A stretch of DNA of 64,000 nt from Apostichopus japonicus (Eukaryota > Echinodermata > Holothuroidea > Aspidochirotida > Stichopodidae): positions 18,013,001 to 18,077,000 of the forward strand of contig NC_092566.1 in assembly GCF_037975245.1 (NCBI RefSeq). The letters are read 5' to 3'. Every line of letters starts with the position of its first letter. The stretch's first letter is position 1. Position numbers and translations under genes: made by a program. The notes below the pieces were generated by a model. The model worked only from the letters and a program-made list of their open reading frames with translations, did not search any database and was not told the DNA's origin. Below, piece after piece: positions 1-15,300 of the stretch.

Positions 1-318
1 AATCAACCCACAAAGATGTGATACTGTAGCTGGCATCATCCCACATAGATGTCATACGTACATAGCTGACATCATCCACATAGATGTCATACGTACATAG
101 CTGACATCATCCCACATATCTCTTAAGCAGAACTGACATTATCCCACAGAGATGTTATACCTACATAGGTGACATCATCCCACAGAGATATCATATGTAC
201 ATAGCTGACATCATCCCACATAGATGTCATACCTACGTAACTGAAATCATCCCACAAAGATGTCATACGTTCAAAGCTGACATCATCCCACATAGACGTC
301 ATATGTACATAAACTGAT
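1..318. repeat. 35-36 bp tandem repeat in cadherin intron
   Basis: About nine imperfect copies of a 35-36 bp unit built on CATAGCTGACATCATCCCAC followed by ATAGATGTCATACGTA. The array starts at or before the window edge and ends about 50 bp short of the last visible cadherin exon (371-559), so it lies in the intron that follows that exon. No coding potential seen. Confidence 0.85.
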
Positions 319-370
319 ATTATCCAACAATAATAATATAATTGTTAGGCATATTGAAACTGGAACTTAC

Positions 371-3300
371 ATTAAACTCTGGGAATTCGGACCAGTCTGG
401 TGGGTCGAATATGTAATAGACGTCTCCAGTTATATTATCAACATGAAATTTGTTCCAGTCTTCACCAATTTCGAGAAATCTGTATGCAATTTCTCCATCA
501 TCATCTGCATCAGAGTCAAATGCCTCAGCTGTGAAAATCTTCTCAGTTAGGTTATAGAACTGCAATAATCAAACAAACATTTTCACATACAATTACATAT
601 AATTATCTGAAAACACACAAGGTATGGTAAGAAGGTACGATAGGTAGGTGGGTGGGTTAGTAGACGGGCAGGTGGGTAGGCAGGTGGGTAGGCAGATTGG
701 TGGAAAGGTAGATAGGTAGGTGGGTAGATAGATAGTCAGGTGGTAGGTAGGTAGATAGATAGGTAGGCCGGCAGGTGGGTAGGTAGATTGCTGGGAAGGT
801 AGATAGGCAGGTGGGTGGGTAGGTAGATAGGTAGGCAGGTGGATGGGTGGGTGGGCAAGAACAACACCAGAAGCTAATCTGAAATGTAAAACCTATACAT
901 TTGAGTCTCACAAACAGACAATTTGTTCATAAATTATGAACACAATAGTGTTTAAATGGATGCAGAACTTTAGCTAGCCAAAGCTAAATATAACATTTTA
1001 TATTAAAACAACAGTTAAGTTTATTGACCCTATTTTAGTGCACTCCTGCATATATTATAATCTAAATTCAGATCTTTTATTTTCTTAAAATAAATCAAAT
1101 AGCAAGCCATTTACAAAATGTAAAGAATAATATAACGCCAACTTTCACAGGAATGAATTTCGAACTTTGCTAGTGGCTAAGTAGTTACCACAATACACTA
1201 AACAAAGCGTACATTAGTGACTCACAAATTTCATGTAATGGGTACAAGCTTCCCTTTGCAAAATACTTTGCGCTCACGTTTGAATATTTAGTGCAACGTG
1301 TGTGGTCTACGGTATCATTTCCATACTTCAACACAAAAAAACAAACAATATGTCCAAAAGATCTGGACTGATGTCTATTGGCAGCCGACACTTATAACAA
1401 TGAAGAAATCGGGTACCAACAGAAAACGTTTTCATTCAGAAATATCACGCCAGGAATGAACAAACATAGTTGGTCTTTGACTGATTTAGTAGAGAGTAGA
1501 TGTACGAGTCCTGTAATATGATTGGTTGTCACATAGGCAAATTAGGTAATAAGCTACTGTCATTGGTGGACAGCTAAGTGTGCAACCTTTTTCGGCAATG
1601 TGTTTCAGTATTTTTCTGTACAGCAAATTGCTAATAGCTCTGTTCCTCTGTCCATCCACAGGTAAGTTTAAGAATCACTGCCAACTCACCACTAAATCAA
1701 CTATTTACTTTGTTTACACCCTTCTGTTGCATCTTGTCATTATCATTCCTTGATGCACCATCAAACATCAGCTTTGGACCTTTTTTTTTTTAATTTTTTT
1801 TTTATTGGAGTTGATAAATGAAATATTTTGCACAATAATTAATAATTCAGCTATTCTTATGAACAACCATGCCCACAGTTGTAAATTATAAAGACAAAGA
1901 TCTCCTTTATAGATTGAGGGATGTCTAATTTTGAGCCAAATATAGCTCAAAGAGATTAAAATAATGTTACCAGCAAACAAGAAGTACCACCCTCTCAATT
2001 TATAAACACATGAATTTATAGAAGCATTTACCTCTGGGATGCTTATTCCGCTCTTATTTCCACTCTCGGGATAAGTGATGTAAGGTCGATCGTTAGAAGC
2101 ATCATCGATGTATATTGTCATGTTTTCAATGGTGTAACCAAGTGGAGGTGGTACAACCCCACCATCTCTTGCTTCAATCCCTAACAAGTAGGAACCGTTT
2201 TGTTTCTCGAGTGACATCGTTGTATAGACTTCTCCCGAGGTGGCATTCAGACCAAAAAGTTCTGTCAACAAAATATTTTCGCAAAAGAAAGAAGAAGAAA
2301 ACTTCATATATACAAAGAAATCTGTTTCAATGAGTTGAGTATATATCTATATAGGTCAATCCTTTCTTGCTGTTATTTCATGTACTCAAACACAAATCAC
2401 TTAATATTTTCCCTGACACAAAAAAAACATTTCAAATTATTAACAATCCTGGAGAATCTCAATACTATTCTATGCAATATTAGTTTTATTTAGGATTTCG
2501 CATTTGAAACAAAGATTTGATCTGGCTATTACTGGCCTGCTGCACTTTATTAAAAAAAATTGTTTTATTTTAGTAAACATGAATCTCTTTTATTGATGGG
2601 ATATAACCTACTGGAGGTCAATATTTTTGTTTATGATGTAAGCCAATTTAAACTGAATGTGATAGTTTCTAAATATTTTGGAGCACACCATATCGAGATA
2701 TCTTGTCATATATTCTGGATGCCACTACACACAGCGAGTGCACTTTGGTTTTTCTTCTCCACACTTTCTCAGTTACATTATGAGACATTTTGTTATAATG
2801 TAAAGGGGGGTATAATACTTAGAAAGTTTAAGGAGTATGATGTAAATAATGGTAAACAACTAATGCACCAAATCCTCCATAACTCTAGGATACTTGTTTT
2901 TATATACGAAAGAGAAATCTATTGAATCTCAAACATAACAAATTTAAAAAAAATTAAAAGACACAACAAAGAAGAAAAAGATGAAAAGAGAATGCATAGA
3001 GATCCAGCCATTATATATGTAGAATTGCTTCATCTTGTAACTTAAAGATCTGCTGTATAGACCCCAACTATAGTACACTTTCATGGAAAAGTTTCTTGAG
3101 ACACACCTGCCTTGGTCGTAAAATGACCTCTTGTACCAATTAGTCTGCAACGCATGCCACATATTTTTTGCTTGTATGAGGGGTTCTTTGTGTGAACGCT
3201 GTATGATTAACTACACTGTAGACATTAACATATTTCCACTGCGTCTTTCACAAAGAGCCTAGTGGCGTTAAAAAGCTATGTAGGCTAATTGTAAAACCTG

Positions 3301-6300
3301 AGGTCGATTCACAACCGTGGCAGGTCGATTACGTAATCACAAAAACTTTCCTAGCTATAGCGTGCTACAATTGGAGCCAATAAAGTAGATCTTTAATGTA
3401 AAAGAACTTGATGCAATAACATGCAGATATATAATAACAATAACAATATATATAGGCCCCTATTTATATAAAGTTTTACACAAAAGAGTATCTCAAAGCA
3501 CTTGACATATGAATATAGTAAAATCTGAAAGGATAAACAAAAGATACATCTTTTACAGAGTAACAAAAAGAATAAAGTACTCAAAAGCAAAATCAGAAAA
3601 TAAACGGTGAAAATTACCAGATTGACTGTACGAGAGTAGGTGGTACGTGACTTGCCCTGCTTCTCCTTGGTCAGGGTCTGTGGCTACCACCGTAACTATG
3701 GTTACGTCAGCATCAGTACTTTCGGAAACCGTCACTGGCTCAGGAAATGAAGAAGTGAATTCTGGGCTGTTGTCATTCTGATCAAGTATTGTAATGTTAA
3801 CCTGCCATGTTGATTTGAGTTGAGAGAAAAATATGGTTACAGCATCTGCACACAACAGTTGACAGACACTGGATCATCAACCACCACCCCCAAAATATTA
3901 GATTACAACATATCTGTACAAAATATTTACTTAGAAACAAAATGTTTACAAATACATAACTCATATTTTAACAAAATACAGATAAACTGGGATTCAGCAA
4001 GACCTCTAAAACATTCAGGTGTACTCTCGAATACGCAAGTCGTGTTCCATTTTACATGACTCATTTGCATATATATGTACCACCTTCATATTTTATATTT
4101 TTTTGTCCCCTAATTAAATGAGGATTTAAGCATTTAACAGACAACTCATGCATTAAGAGACGGTACATTCAATGCCCCAATGATGCTGAATAAGTCTCTG
4201 TATAGGATGCATAGGAGGCTGCAGCTTTCTGCAGCCAGGCTGCATACGTAGGACACATGTATGCTCTCTTGTGCTGTACAGTTCCATACAGCAGGCATTC
4301 CTGCATGGTCAGTCAAGATGATCGCTTTTGCTTGATATTTATTCAACCTTGCCCTACGGCATTTTCCAGCTGTGTGCTCAAACCTCTTTTTAAAACTCAT
4401 TGTTACACCGGAGTCCAAGTTAATCCACTAGCTTGCAGTGGTCAAACGGCTTGGATGCAATATTCCATGGGAAAAGCTGTTTGTCACACACTCATTAAAA
4501 AGCATACATGTGTATCAGGTCTACACTGAAGGATGTCAGAGATGGTGAATATTAATTGAATCAACATTTTCTACTTCTTAGATGCTTCATTTGCTTTCCC
4601 TATTTGAAACATACCAATGTATCGCCATGACGATCTCCTGTGTCTTGAGCAACCACAGTCAGAACCACCAGAGCGTAAGTTTCTCTGTCCGGTTGATTTG
4701 CAACAGTGATAACACCCTGAACAAAATATGGGTAACATGATATATAAACATTAAAATATGGGTAACATGATATATAAATATTAATTTTAAAACATAAATG
4801 GCTGTCTGGTTGATTTGCAACAGTGATTACACCCTGAACAAAATATGGGTAACAGGATATATAAACATTAATTATCAAACTTAAATGACTGTCTGGTTGA
4901 TTTGCAACAGTGATAACACCCTGAACAAAATATGGGTAACAGGATATATAAACATTAATTATCAAACTTAAATGACTGTCTGGTTGATTTGCAACAGTGA
5001 TAATACCCGGAACAAAATATGGGTAACAGGATATATAAACATTAATTATCAAACTTAAATGACTGTCCGGTTGATTTGCAACAGTGATAACACCCTGAAA
5101 AAAATATGGGCAACATGATGTATTAACATTAATTATCTAACTTAAATGAAGTCAAATAAATATCATAAACAAGAGGTTATTAATTGCAAAAGTATAAATA
5201 ATATTATTTCAGATTATTATCATACTTTATAAGATCAACTATTGGGTTACCAATCTGGCCATCAAGGTAAACGTTTTTAAAAACAGACCAATTGTTACCA
5301 TGCCATCATATGTAACAACTCCTACTACTTTGTAACAGCCAAGGAAGAGTATGGACATATCCTTTAAATTTAACTCAGAGGAAATGAAATGAAATGGAAA
5401 GCCAGGTTGGGAGAAAAACTGAACTATTTTTAACATGTTTAAAAGGTAAGATGGTTTGTGTCATCAACTTTACTTATAATATTCACCTTACAACCATATC
5501 TCAATTTTGCTACAAGACTTGAAGTTATTTAACGACATATTCCGCAACTGTGCTTGATCACAAATATCGCAATAACGTCCAATTTTACGTTAATCAAGTT
5601 ACTTTTATGTCTGTATCTCATCCGTAGAGTTTTGTTCTCAAACAAATATTGTGATAAGCACAAAATGAAATTCACACCAAGTTTGATAAATCCTTCTGCA
5701 ATAGGCAATGACATACATTAAGCCACTTTACATATATTGCTTCAGGTCAAAAACATCTCCCTAACAAAGTAAATGGAATTCTCACCACAGTGCATAATAT
5801 GAAATTACTAATAGTGCTTTGTGGGTAAATCAGGATCGATGGGGGAAGAGGGTCAGGGGAAACACATCCTCGCCCCCCCTACCCCCGTGTCAACTTAGAT
5901 GGCTGGGGAAATACCAGATGAACAATTATGCATTATGCTCATTTAATAATACAGAGCATAAATTATCCGATATCGCAAAGTGCTATGCAAAGTGGGATAA
6001 ATTGCTACACAATTGCAAAAGATGTATCGCAGTTAATTTGTACCAAGTAAATGGACAGATAGTATAGCCTCTAGGCCAAATTCAGAGCCCTCAAACCTGC
6101 TGCACAAAAGTTGAACACGAAATGATTCCCCGTAATATATACTTCGGAGCAAAAACGTGAAGACTTCAACAACTTGATACCAGGCTTGATACATAATACT
6201 TTGATAACTTGATACCTTGATACCCAGGGATCAAACCTGCTGCTCCAAGCCCCCATGCATGACTCAGTTTCATAATAATAACCATATTGATTATTCGAAC

Positions 6301-9300
6301 TTGACACACTTACCGAATCGTTTATCTTAAACCAATCTTCGGTGTCTCCTTGTAGCGTGTATACAATGTTCCCATGGTCCTCATCAATGTCTGTCGCGGT
6401 GACTACTATTACCACGGTATCATTATCAGCATTCTCCTCTAGCTCCACAAAATATACAGTGTCGTTAAATTTCGGTGGATTGTCGTTAACGTCCCTGACC
6501 AGAATCCAAAAATCTGCTGTGGAACTTTGAGGATTCGATCCTTCATCGCTCGCTCGCACGATGATTTTTAGAGTAGCGTTTTTCTCTCGGTCGATATTTC
6601 CCGACACGATTAATGTTCCTAGGCAAAAGAAAAAGGTTCATCAATTTCAGACAAGTTTCAATAAATGTGGTGATTCTGTGGTATTATTAATAAAATAGCT
6701 ACTTTTTGATGACAACTTTATACTCTTTTAATCCCTAAAAGGTTGTTAACACATTATGTGACATTATGTGTCACATGTGACATAATGTGTCACATCTGGC
6801 AATCCACTCCATGCACACACATGCAGGTCTTCAGATGCTACCAGCCATTTAACACATCAATAACACATGCACACTGCAGCCATACATGTTTCTGTGGATA
6901 TTGATTATTCTTTGAAACATCGATTATTTTGTACGGGGACCAAAGGATTTGAATAGACACTCTCACTATTTTACACATAAAATTGTTGCAATAAATCTTG
7001 TGCGTTTACAGGGAAGTAACTGTCACTCCGACCCCCATGTATTGCCAATTTTCAAAACTCCACTTGCTAGCCGGCAGACTTTTTATACAAACTGCCTACA
7101 ATATCATGATCCAAATATGAACTTTGTGGAGAGCCCTTATGACAGATTTCGGTGATATTCTATAAAATATATATTTATATGTGTCAGATACGATAAAAGT
7201 GTCATAACGCTACTTTCGAAAATGTGCAAAAAATTGTTTGTATTTTGATTAAGGTTTGAACTCAAATCTCCCAGCTGAAAGACTTAAAGATTTTACCTGC
7301 AATCAGATGTGATCCTTTGATCTGATCTGATCTGATCTGATCTGATGATATAAACATAGAATATTTTATTTTTAAGGTTTAACATACCATCATCCTCGTC
7401 TATGCTGAACAAACCGCCGGCGTCATCGTCCAAGGAATACCGTACTAAACCATTCGGTCCTTTATCTTTATCCTCTGCCGTTATACCTGTGGTCACTACC
7501 GTCCCAACAAAACTGTTCTCAGCAACTGTCGCATTGTCTGGTAAAGTAATTACCGGTGACTCATCATTAACGTCAAGTACTTCGATGACGACCTCCACTG
7601 AAAATTGCAGAAGAAAGATGACAAGAATGTAACACATAGCAATGTTTACCATAAAAAAATATATATTTGGTTAGCAAAACAACGTATATATTTTCAATAG
7701 CCTATTGAATGTCAAAGCGAATATACCAGAGTATTTTGATGTACAAATCGACAGAACCCAAGAAGTTTTGTGCACGTGAGAATTTGATGAATTGTGACAC
7801 ACTTTCCAATTATAAACAAGAAGAGCTTCAGTGATCTGTATTATTGTACTATTAAATTCATAAATTAAAGCACGGCCATACTTAACAGTCTATCAAATAT
7901 CTATGTTACAAGCTGCAGGGTTGTTCATATGAACAGCAAATTAACATCCATTTGAGATATCAAGACAGGACCTTACAGTCAGGAATATCCCTTCAATATG
8001 AAGACATCAGTGGCTCTGTTTCATTTACAATGTCCATCATGTACACTTTTGTTTCACTATTGCTGGAACTATATGTATGTACTACACTAGAATGCATCTA
8101 GGGTGCATATTTATGATAAAAATAACATGCCGCTTTTCATACCTAAGTCTATTGCCCCTGCGAGTCTAGCTTATAAAGCAATACTAATTTTTTTGGGCTA
8201 TTTTATGCTTCCATAGTGGTTTCAATTTCACCTGACATGCATGTTGATGAAGACTGGGAAATTTCAATAATTGAACTGTGCTAGCTGAACAATGGTCCAT
8301 TACTTCCAACATGTGAAGTACATCTTGTGAAGAACATCATGTGAAGAACATCATGTGAAGAACATCATGTGAAGTACATCATGTGAAGTACATCATGTAA
8401 AGTACATCATGTAAAGTACATCATGTGAAGTACATGTGAAGTACATGTGAAGTACATGTGAAGTACATGAGAAGTACATGTGAAGTACATGTGAAGTACA
8501 TGTGGAGTACATGTGAAGTACATGTTAAGTACATGTGACGTACACGTACATGTGATGTAGAATGACTATCTGCACATCTAAATTTGAACTTAATTGATGA
8601 ATACAAACACATTTTTTGCTTGGTCATAAAATATCCTCATCTGTATAATTATTCCTGTATATTATCGTTCTAGAAATTGCTAGAAGTTGTTTTCAAATGG
8701 TTCTCTTCCAGATAGCTCTGATCCTCAAAAGTTATTCCCGGCTATAGAAGATTATCTAAAATAGACAATTAATTAATTTATGAATTAATTAAGAGCCAGT
8801 CTCAGTGCACATAATATAGCTGTGAGCGCGACAGTAAAACTGCTGGTTGAATATTTCAATTATTTGTAACTAATATCTGACTATCCCTGAAACCTAATAT
8901 TTGGTGGCAAAATAACGACGGCCGGCAAGTTTACCTTCAACTCTCTGGATATCAGTAGCATTGGTATCAGTGACACTCACTGTCATCCGAAAGGTCTCGA
9001 CTACTTCACGGTCCAACGGTTCATTCACGGTTATCACACCAGTATCTTCATCAAGGTTGAACTGACTGGTAAAGCCTCCTGTTACCGTCTCACCATTCTC
9101 ATCTCTAGCTTCAATTGTACTTATTGAATACTTCAGGATACTATCCTCATCTTCATCGGATGCTGTTACCTCTCCAACATAACCTGTTACGTCTGAAAAT
9201 GGAAAACAAAACAGCTGACTCATATTTCATTCGGAGCGTCAGCCTGCTCGTTTGTTCATTCAGTCATTCAAATCATTTGTTCAACATAATTGTTTGATTT

Positions 9301-12300
9301 GTTGGTTAAACTACACCCTAATAGCAATTTGTATCGCAGAGATATGATTGTTTAAACTCTGAATGGTGACATTATGTGAATACATCTGGCAACAGCCGAC
9401 TTGGTGATGTTTTCCTCAATATGAGCAGTAAATACCTTTGTCTGTCTTCATTGTTAGTGAGCAAATTCCTTTATCAACTGAGGGACATAAAGTTCTTTTC
9501 GACAAGTTTCATCATTGTTGAAGTTAGAGATACAGAGAACATTGAAAATTGAACAAACATTCAAATGTATCAAAGTATAAATCAAGCAAATTACTACAGA
9601 AGGAAGAACGCTTTCTACAGAACATATCTACCCTGTTGATATCACAAGGAATTACCAAGGATTACCCTCTTACTGATCATGAATAACAACAGTCAGCTAT
9701 AAAGTCATATACTCACCTTCGGATACTTCAAACTCATACGCCTCTTCCTCGAATGTGGGTAGCTCATCATTTACATCTGCTATGGTGATGGTCACTGTGC
9801 AGTCACCCTGATTCAAGCCGTCTGAGGCAACAATGGTAAGGCTGTACGATGCTTCCGTTTCTCTGTCCAGCTCACTGTTGACCAGAATCGAGCCTGTCTC
9901 GTCAATTAGGAAGGACCCGATTCCCCCAGAGACAATGATGTAGGACACATCTCCTCCTCGTTCGGTATCTAAGTCCGTCGCAGTAACTGTGCCGACCAGA
10001 GCTGAATCCAGAAACAAAGCAAAAACAAGTAGTATCATAGACAAAATTAAATAAAATTAATAAATAAATAAAAACTGACCACATTAATGCAATGCATGCC
10101 AGGAGTTTTGATGCAATGGAAATGTCTCAACAGGATGAAAGATGTAGTAATTCTGCATTTAATAGGGTCTTGTATTATAAATAGTTTAATAAGCGATTTA
10201 ATAATGTCACTATATTGCACCCAGCAAGCAATAGTTAAAATCCAGTTAGATGACAGCTTTAGAAAACGATCTCTGAAGTACCTGATTGTGGTTCACAACC
10301 CTTCAAGAGATTCACTTGCATTACTTGAGGTGAGGAATGATCTCTAATAAGTCCAAGTATACACAATGAGTCTGTCGTTAGCAAGACTCGACTGTCAGGG
10401 TTAAGTAATGTCAGCTTTGGGGGACGTGACTCTAATCGGTGACATAATCAGATCCCTAACCAAACTGTGCATTTGGCCAAACCTGATTAATTCTAAGTTA
10501 CAGACAACATAACTGACAGATCGCAACTGCAGTAGTGTTAGACCTACAGTATGCTGATCCATACTTACAACATTATCTCCACACTGACCTCAGAATCACC
10601 CAATACAAGAGGGAACTGTTTCACAGTTGTATTGGTTATTTTTTTTGGTTTTTACATGATAGAGATGACTTTAAGACTGTTTACCAGTGAATTAACTCAC
10701 CTCCTTCAATAGCATCTTCCTGTACGGTGAAACTGTAGTTGTTTGATTCAAATACTGGAGAGTTGTCGTTTACATCCTGGCAAGCAAAGATTGAATGAAC
10801 ACGATTGTGATAATGGAAAAATAATTTATACAGCAATGAAAACAACAGGTTATAATAGCTATCAGCTGTGCACTAACCTCAATTACAAACAGTGAGGTTT
10901 GTTGTACCTATACCTACCTTAACATCAATGAGGTTTATAATAGCTGTCCACTGTGCACTTACCTCAATGACAACATTGAGGTTCGTCGTACCTCTCATTG
11001 ATGGGTTTCCTCCATCTTCAGCAGCAATCGTGAGGTTGAATGACTTATATCCATCTGGGCCATCATAGTCAACTGCTCCAATGAAGTTGAGTGTTCCATT
11101 CTCGGGGTTCATCTCAAATTTGTTATCATCGTCCCCACTGAGGATGTAGTATCCAACCACATTATTAGGTTCAGTAATGTCTCTATCAAATGCCTGAAAA
11201 TAAGACATAGAACTCTCCAACATCAGGCGGTATCAAGTGCTACTAATCTGCTTTGTATCTGACTTGTAGCTACGATGATATCAGATTGCTATCCTCATTG
11301 CTACAAGAAACATATGACTATAGGGTATCAGACTTCCACATGCTATTCTCGTGAAACTTAAGAGAACTTGAAAACTTATCAGGCCTGCAGGTAAGCAAAG
11401 AAAATCTTTGATTTACTTTTCTGGCATATTGCAAAGGTGTGATCCTCTCTGATTGATGATATGTCTTTCAGGGTGTTTTCTGAAGCCTTAAACTGTAACA
11501 TTTGTGTTAAAACGACCAAACCAATCATTGTAAGATGAGCATTGACGTGAGTAAATAGCACATGCATGCAAATTACCTGAAATGTTATGATGGGATCAGC
11601 TGGCATGTCATCCAATGTAAACTCCTGTATAGATAATTCAGCTAAGTGCCTCAGAAAGAAAGGAGCATTGTCATTAACATCTTCACAACTCAATGTGACC
11701 TGTGTCAGATTGACTGCACCTGAGTCGTCGGACGCTTCTACAGTGAAGATGTAACTTTCTGTTATCTCTGCATCCAGAACAGCGTTCTCCGATACGCTGA
11801 TCACCCCGGACGATGGGTCTATGTTAATACTGCGTACAAGACATGCAAAGAAACAGATGCACATCATTAGCATATATTGGTTTTAACATTGATTTTGGCC
11901 TGCAGGGGTATACCCAGCTAGTTGGGACAATTTCTGAATGCTCATACCACTCTACACTGTACTCCAATATCATGCTACAATGCACTCGTACTGACAGTAT
12001 GAACAGTACCTAATACTGTTCACCCTTATCATAATTCGAAGCACTCATACAGACAGTATGAGAAGTCCTGACTTTTATATGATAAAGGGATTACATACTG
12101 TGTAATTTATATCTCTCAAAGAACAGTAAAACAACTATTCATATATAATATGATACAATTTAGACAGTATTGTACAGTTAATTAAACCATTACAACAGTC
12201 CATGCATGGGAAAAACAGTGCCGGATCTTAAAACAAATTGGCTTTGTTACATAATAATGTCTAATTCTTGCTTCTCCAAAAATGAGATATATGTAAGAGA

Positions 12301-15300
12301 GCCATTTCACTGCATTTTATTTTCACTATAAATTATACTACATGAACTGTGTTTAAACAAGGCAAGTCCCTTTCTTAGTTGACAAAGGTAAAATGCAAAA
12401 CTTATAAATGTCAATGAGAGGCGATAGATACATACTCGTTAAGTGTAGGAGCCATCTTGTAGGTGATGTTATCTCTAACATCATCATCTGTTGCCTGTGT
12501 TGAGACATGAAAGAAACACATAATCAAAGTCTTCCTGAGATTCCACTTTGATAAACATTCTCAACTTGGGCAATGTTTAAGTGGGGAAGAGCATAACATT
12601 ACATATTCACAGCATATTTTTAATGGTCATCCGTCCGGTCGACTGATATGAACAAATTTCTGTCCAGACAACGAAATAATCAGCTGTGGTGGTTTGTCTA
12701 GCAGAGGACCAGTCGTTTGCATCAAACTCACATCGCATTGTAACTCAAACAGGTGAAATGATAAATCAGTATTATTCTAAAGTTTCTGTGGCACTATTTA
12801 TCAACTTACACTTTTCTACTACAGGGTGCATATTTGTTATATTGTTAATACTTCGGATGACCCAATTTGCTGTTCAAACAAGCAATTGTAAGGCCTGTTT
12901 GTCCATGGGACAACCAGAAAAAATCATTAACAATTGGCCCTGTATATTGAAGGCCTGACATCTATGAGTCAAGAGAAACTAATTGCCTCTCGACACAATT
13001 TGCCCCTAGCAACGTACCACTCGATATGGAATTATCCTTAACAACCACTTGTTTTGCAGTATAATAATATGATATGTGCCAGATGTTTAAAGGGACTTAA
13101 TGCATGACTACTACTGAATAATGAAACATCGGAACATCCCTTATAATACAACTTTATAAAGCATTACAAAAAATAGCATGATATATTAGAAACTTATGTT
13201 AGCAGAGACCAAAATATATATGTGTGTGTGAAAATTTTTCTCTGAGGAAGTCAAAGGGCTGTGCCAAATACTAAAATAGGCCACCCTGATAAGGTCCTTT
13301 TTATAAACCGAGATGGACATGTCAGGATTACAGGTTGCAATTGGGAGTCATAGCTATGAAGTCACAATCAAAAAAAAACAAAAAGAAACCATCTATCAGA
13401 GCTTGTAGGATAATGATGGTCATGTTCAGAGGGACAGAGTGAGGTCATGTTCAGTGGGTGCAGTGTGAGGTCATGTTCAGTGTGATTTGTGTGAGGTTAT
13501 GAATGTTCAGTGTGATATGTGTGAGGTCATATTCAGTGGGCAGTGTTAGGTCATGTTCAGTGGGGGGCAGTGTGCTGCCAATTTTTTACACTTTGAGAAC
13601 TGAAATATAGAACCTGTCCAATCCTTCTACAACTTTATTTTTATTCAGTGTAGCTCTTCTACCATTTTTGTGATGCCATATGAGGAATATTAAACTCACA
13701 CTGATCATCATCTTTCCTAAGAAAGTCCATAAAATAACACAAAGCAGAAACAATTCTAGTACTACCATGGCAGTAAATATATTAATGCAACACAAATAAG
13801 TGGAGACTAGAAAGAATCATCATCTTTTGGTGCCACAGTGTATTTATGCAAATGTACCAGCTTTCAATGGCACCCAGCTTTTTCCAACATTCCTGCAATT
13901 TGAAAATTAGGGACAACATCTGAATCAACACCAATTTCAAACAGGAGTTAATGCATGAGTTGCATGGAAAATTTTATTGATTGACCAATGTAATGGCTTG
14001 AACCAGTCAAACCTGATTTTTTTTTATAACTTCAGCTTTGCTTTGACAAACTTTCAGTTCAGTTAATTTTTCATCCCCCTATTGTCAGACTCACAAGATA
14101 CCATTTGTTTACTGCATTAAATTAAACCTTGATTCAACTCACACTAATCGAGAGGATGGAATAACCAGATGTAGCATTTTCCAGGAAAGATCCTTCGTAA
14201 CTGTCTTGCAGGAATTGTGGAGTGTTATCATTTTCGTTGATGAGATCAACAACAACCTCTAGTTTACTTTCAGGGTTTGATTTGACAACCACCTGAAATA
14301 AAAGCATTAGAGAACATGTCATGAAACACTCGGTGGCGGGGTACAGGTCCCAGCTGTCTAGACCCGGCAAGGAATAGGTTGTCAGCCACTTGAAGACCAG
14401 AGGTATTGTGGTCACATTAGTAAACTCAATCTGTTACATAACTGGTCAGTCACGTGTGTCAGTAGCTCCTTGGTTAGGTGCTGAATCTATAGAATTTATA
14501 TTTAAATTTATATTCAAGAATATATATTTCCATAATTCTTTACAAAATATAAGTTTTTTGGATATTGCTAAGACAATGTGATTGACAAATCTTAAAAATG
14601 ATAGTCCAGGTGTAAAATCAAGAAAGATGAAGGCATTCTATATACAATCATGGCTAGGTAACAATTTTATCACTTTCTCATTTTTATTAATTTTTATCAA
14701 TATTTATCAATTTTTATCAAATTTATCAATTTTTATCAATTTCCACGAGGCATTTTCTAGAGATAATAACGTTTGAAGCAGCTGATACAATCTTTAAGAA
14801 GATGCTGATAGATTGACTGCATTTCTCTACTTTTCTTCACTTAAACATAAATTTACCCGGGCTGGAGTATCTGTATTCTAACAACAGTTAGATCAGCATG
14901 ATAGTTTTACATTGTACTTACTGTAAAGTTAAGTTGTTGACGTGTCTCATAGTCTAAGTATACACTGTCTTTCACTCTAACATCGACAGGAAGAGAACCA
15001 CCAACAGATGTTGTCCCTTTGAGTTTAAAAGCATCAAGATCTTGGACGAGTTCCAATTCAAAATCATTATTTGTGACCTGGGAAGGAGACAAAACTAATA
15101 AGTTAGATCAAAAATGTTTCAAAGGCCTGTATGAGGAAGTAACAAACCCAGCAGAAAAATATAAATTAATAATAAGTTAATATATACAAAGGTGAGGAAT
15201 ATCAACAACAAGGATAAACGCTTAGTGTGCAGTAAAATAACGGTAACTGAATGATAACTGTTAACAGTCAGACATTTACAGTAACAAATAACATAACACA

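Noticed and set aside
5239-5436. Minus-strand frame of 65 codons between cadherin exons
   Set aside because: It shows no cadherin motif, and the flanking exons (6618-6314 and 4716-4615) join directly in phase 0 to give [14 protein letters not shown], a sensible EC strand.
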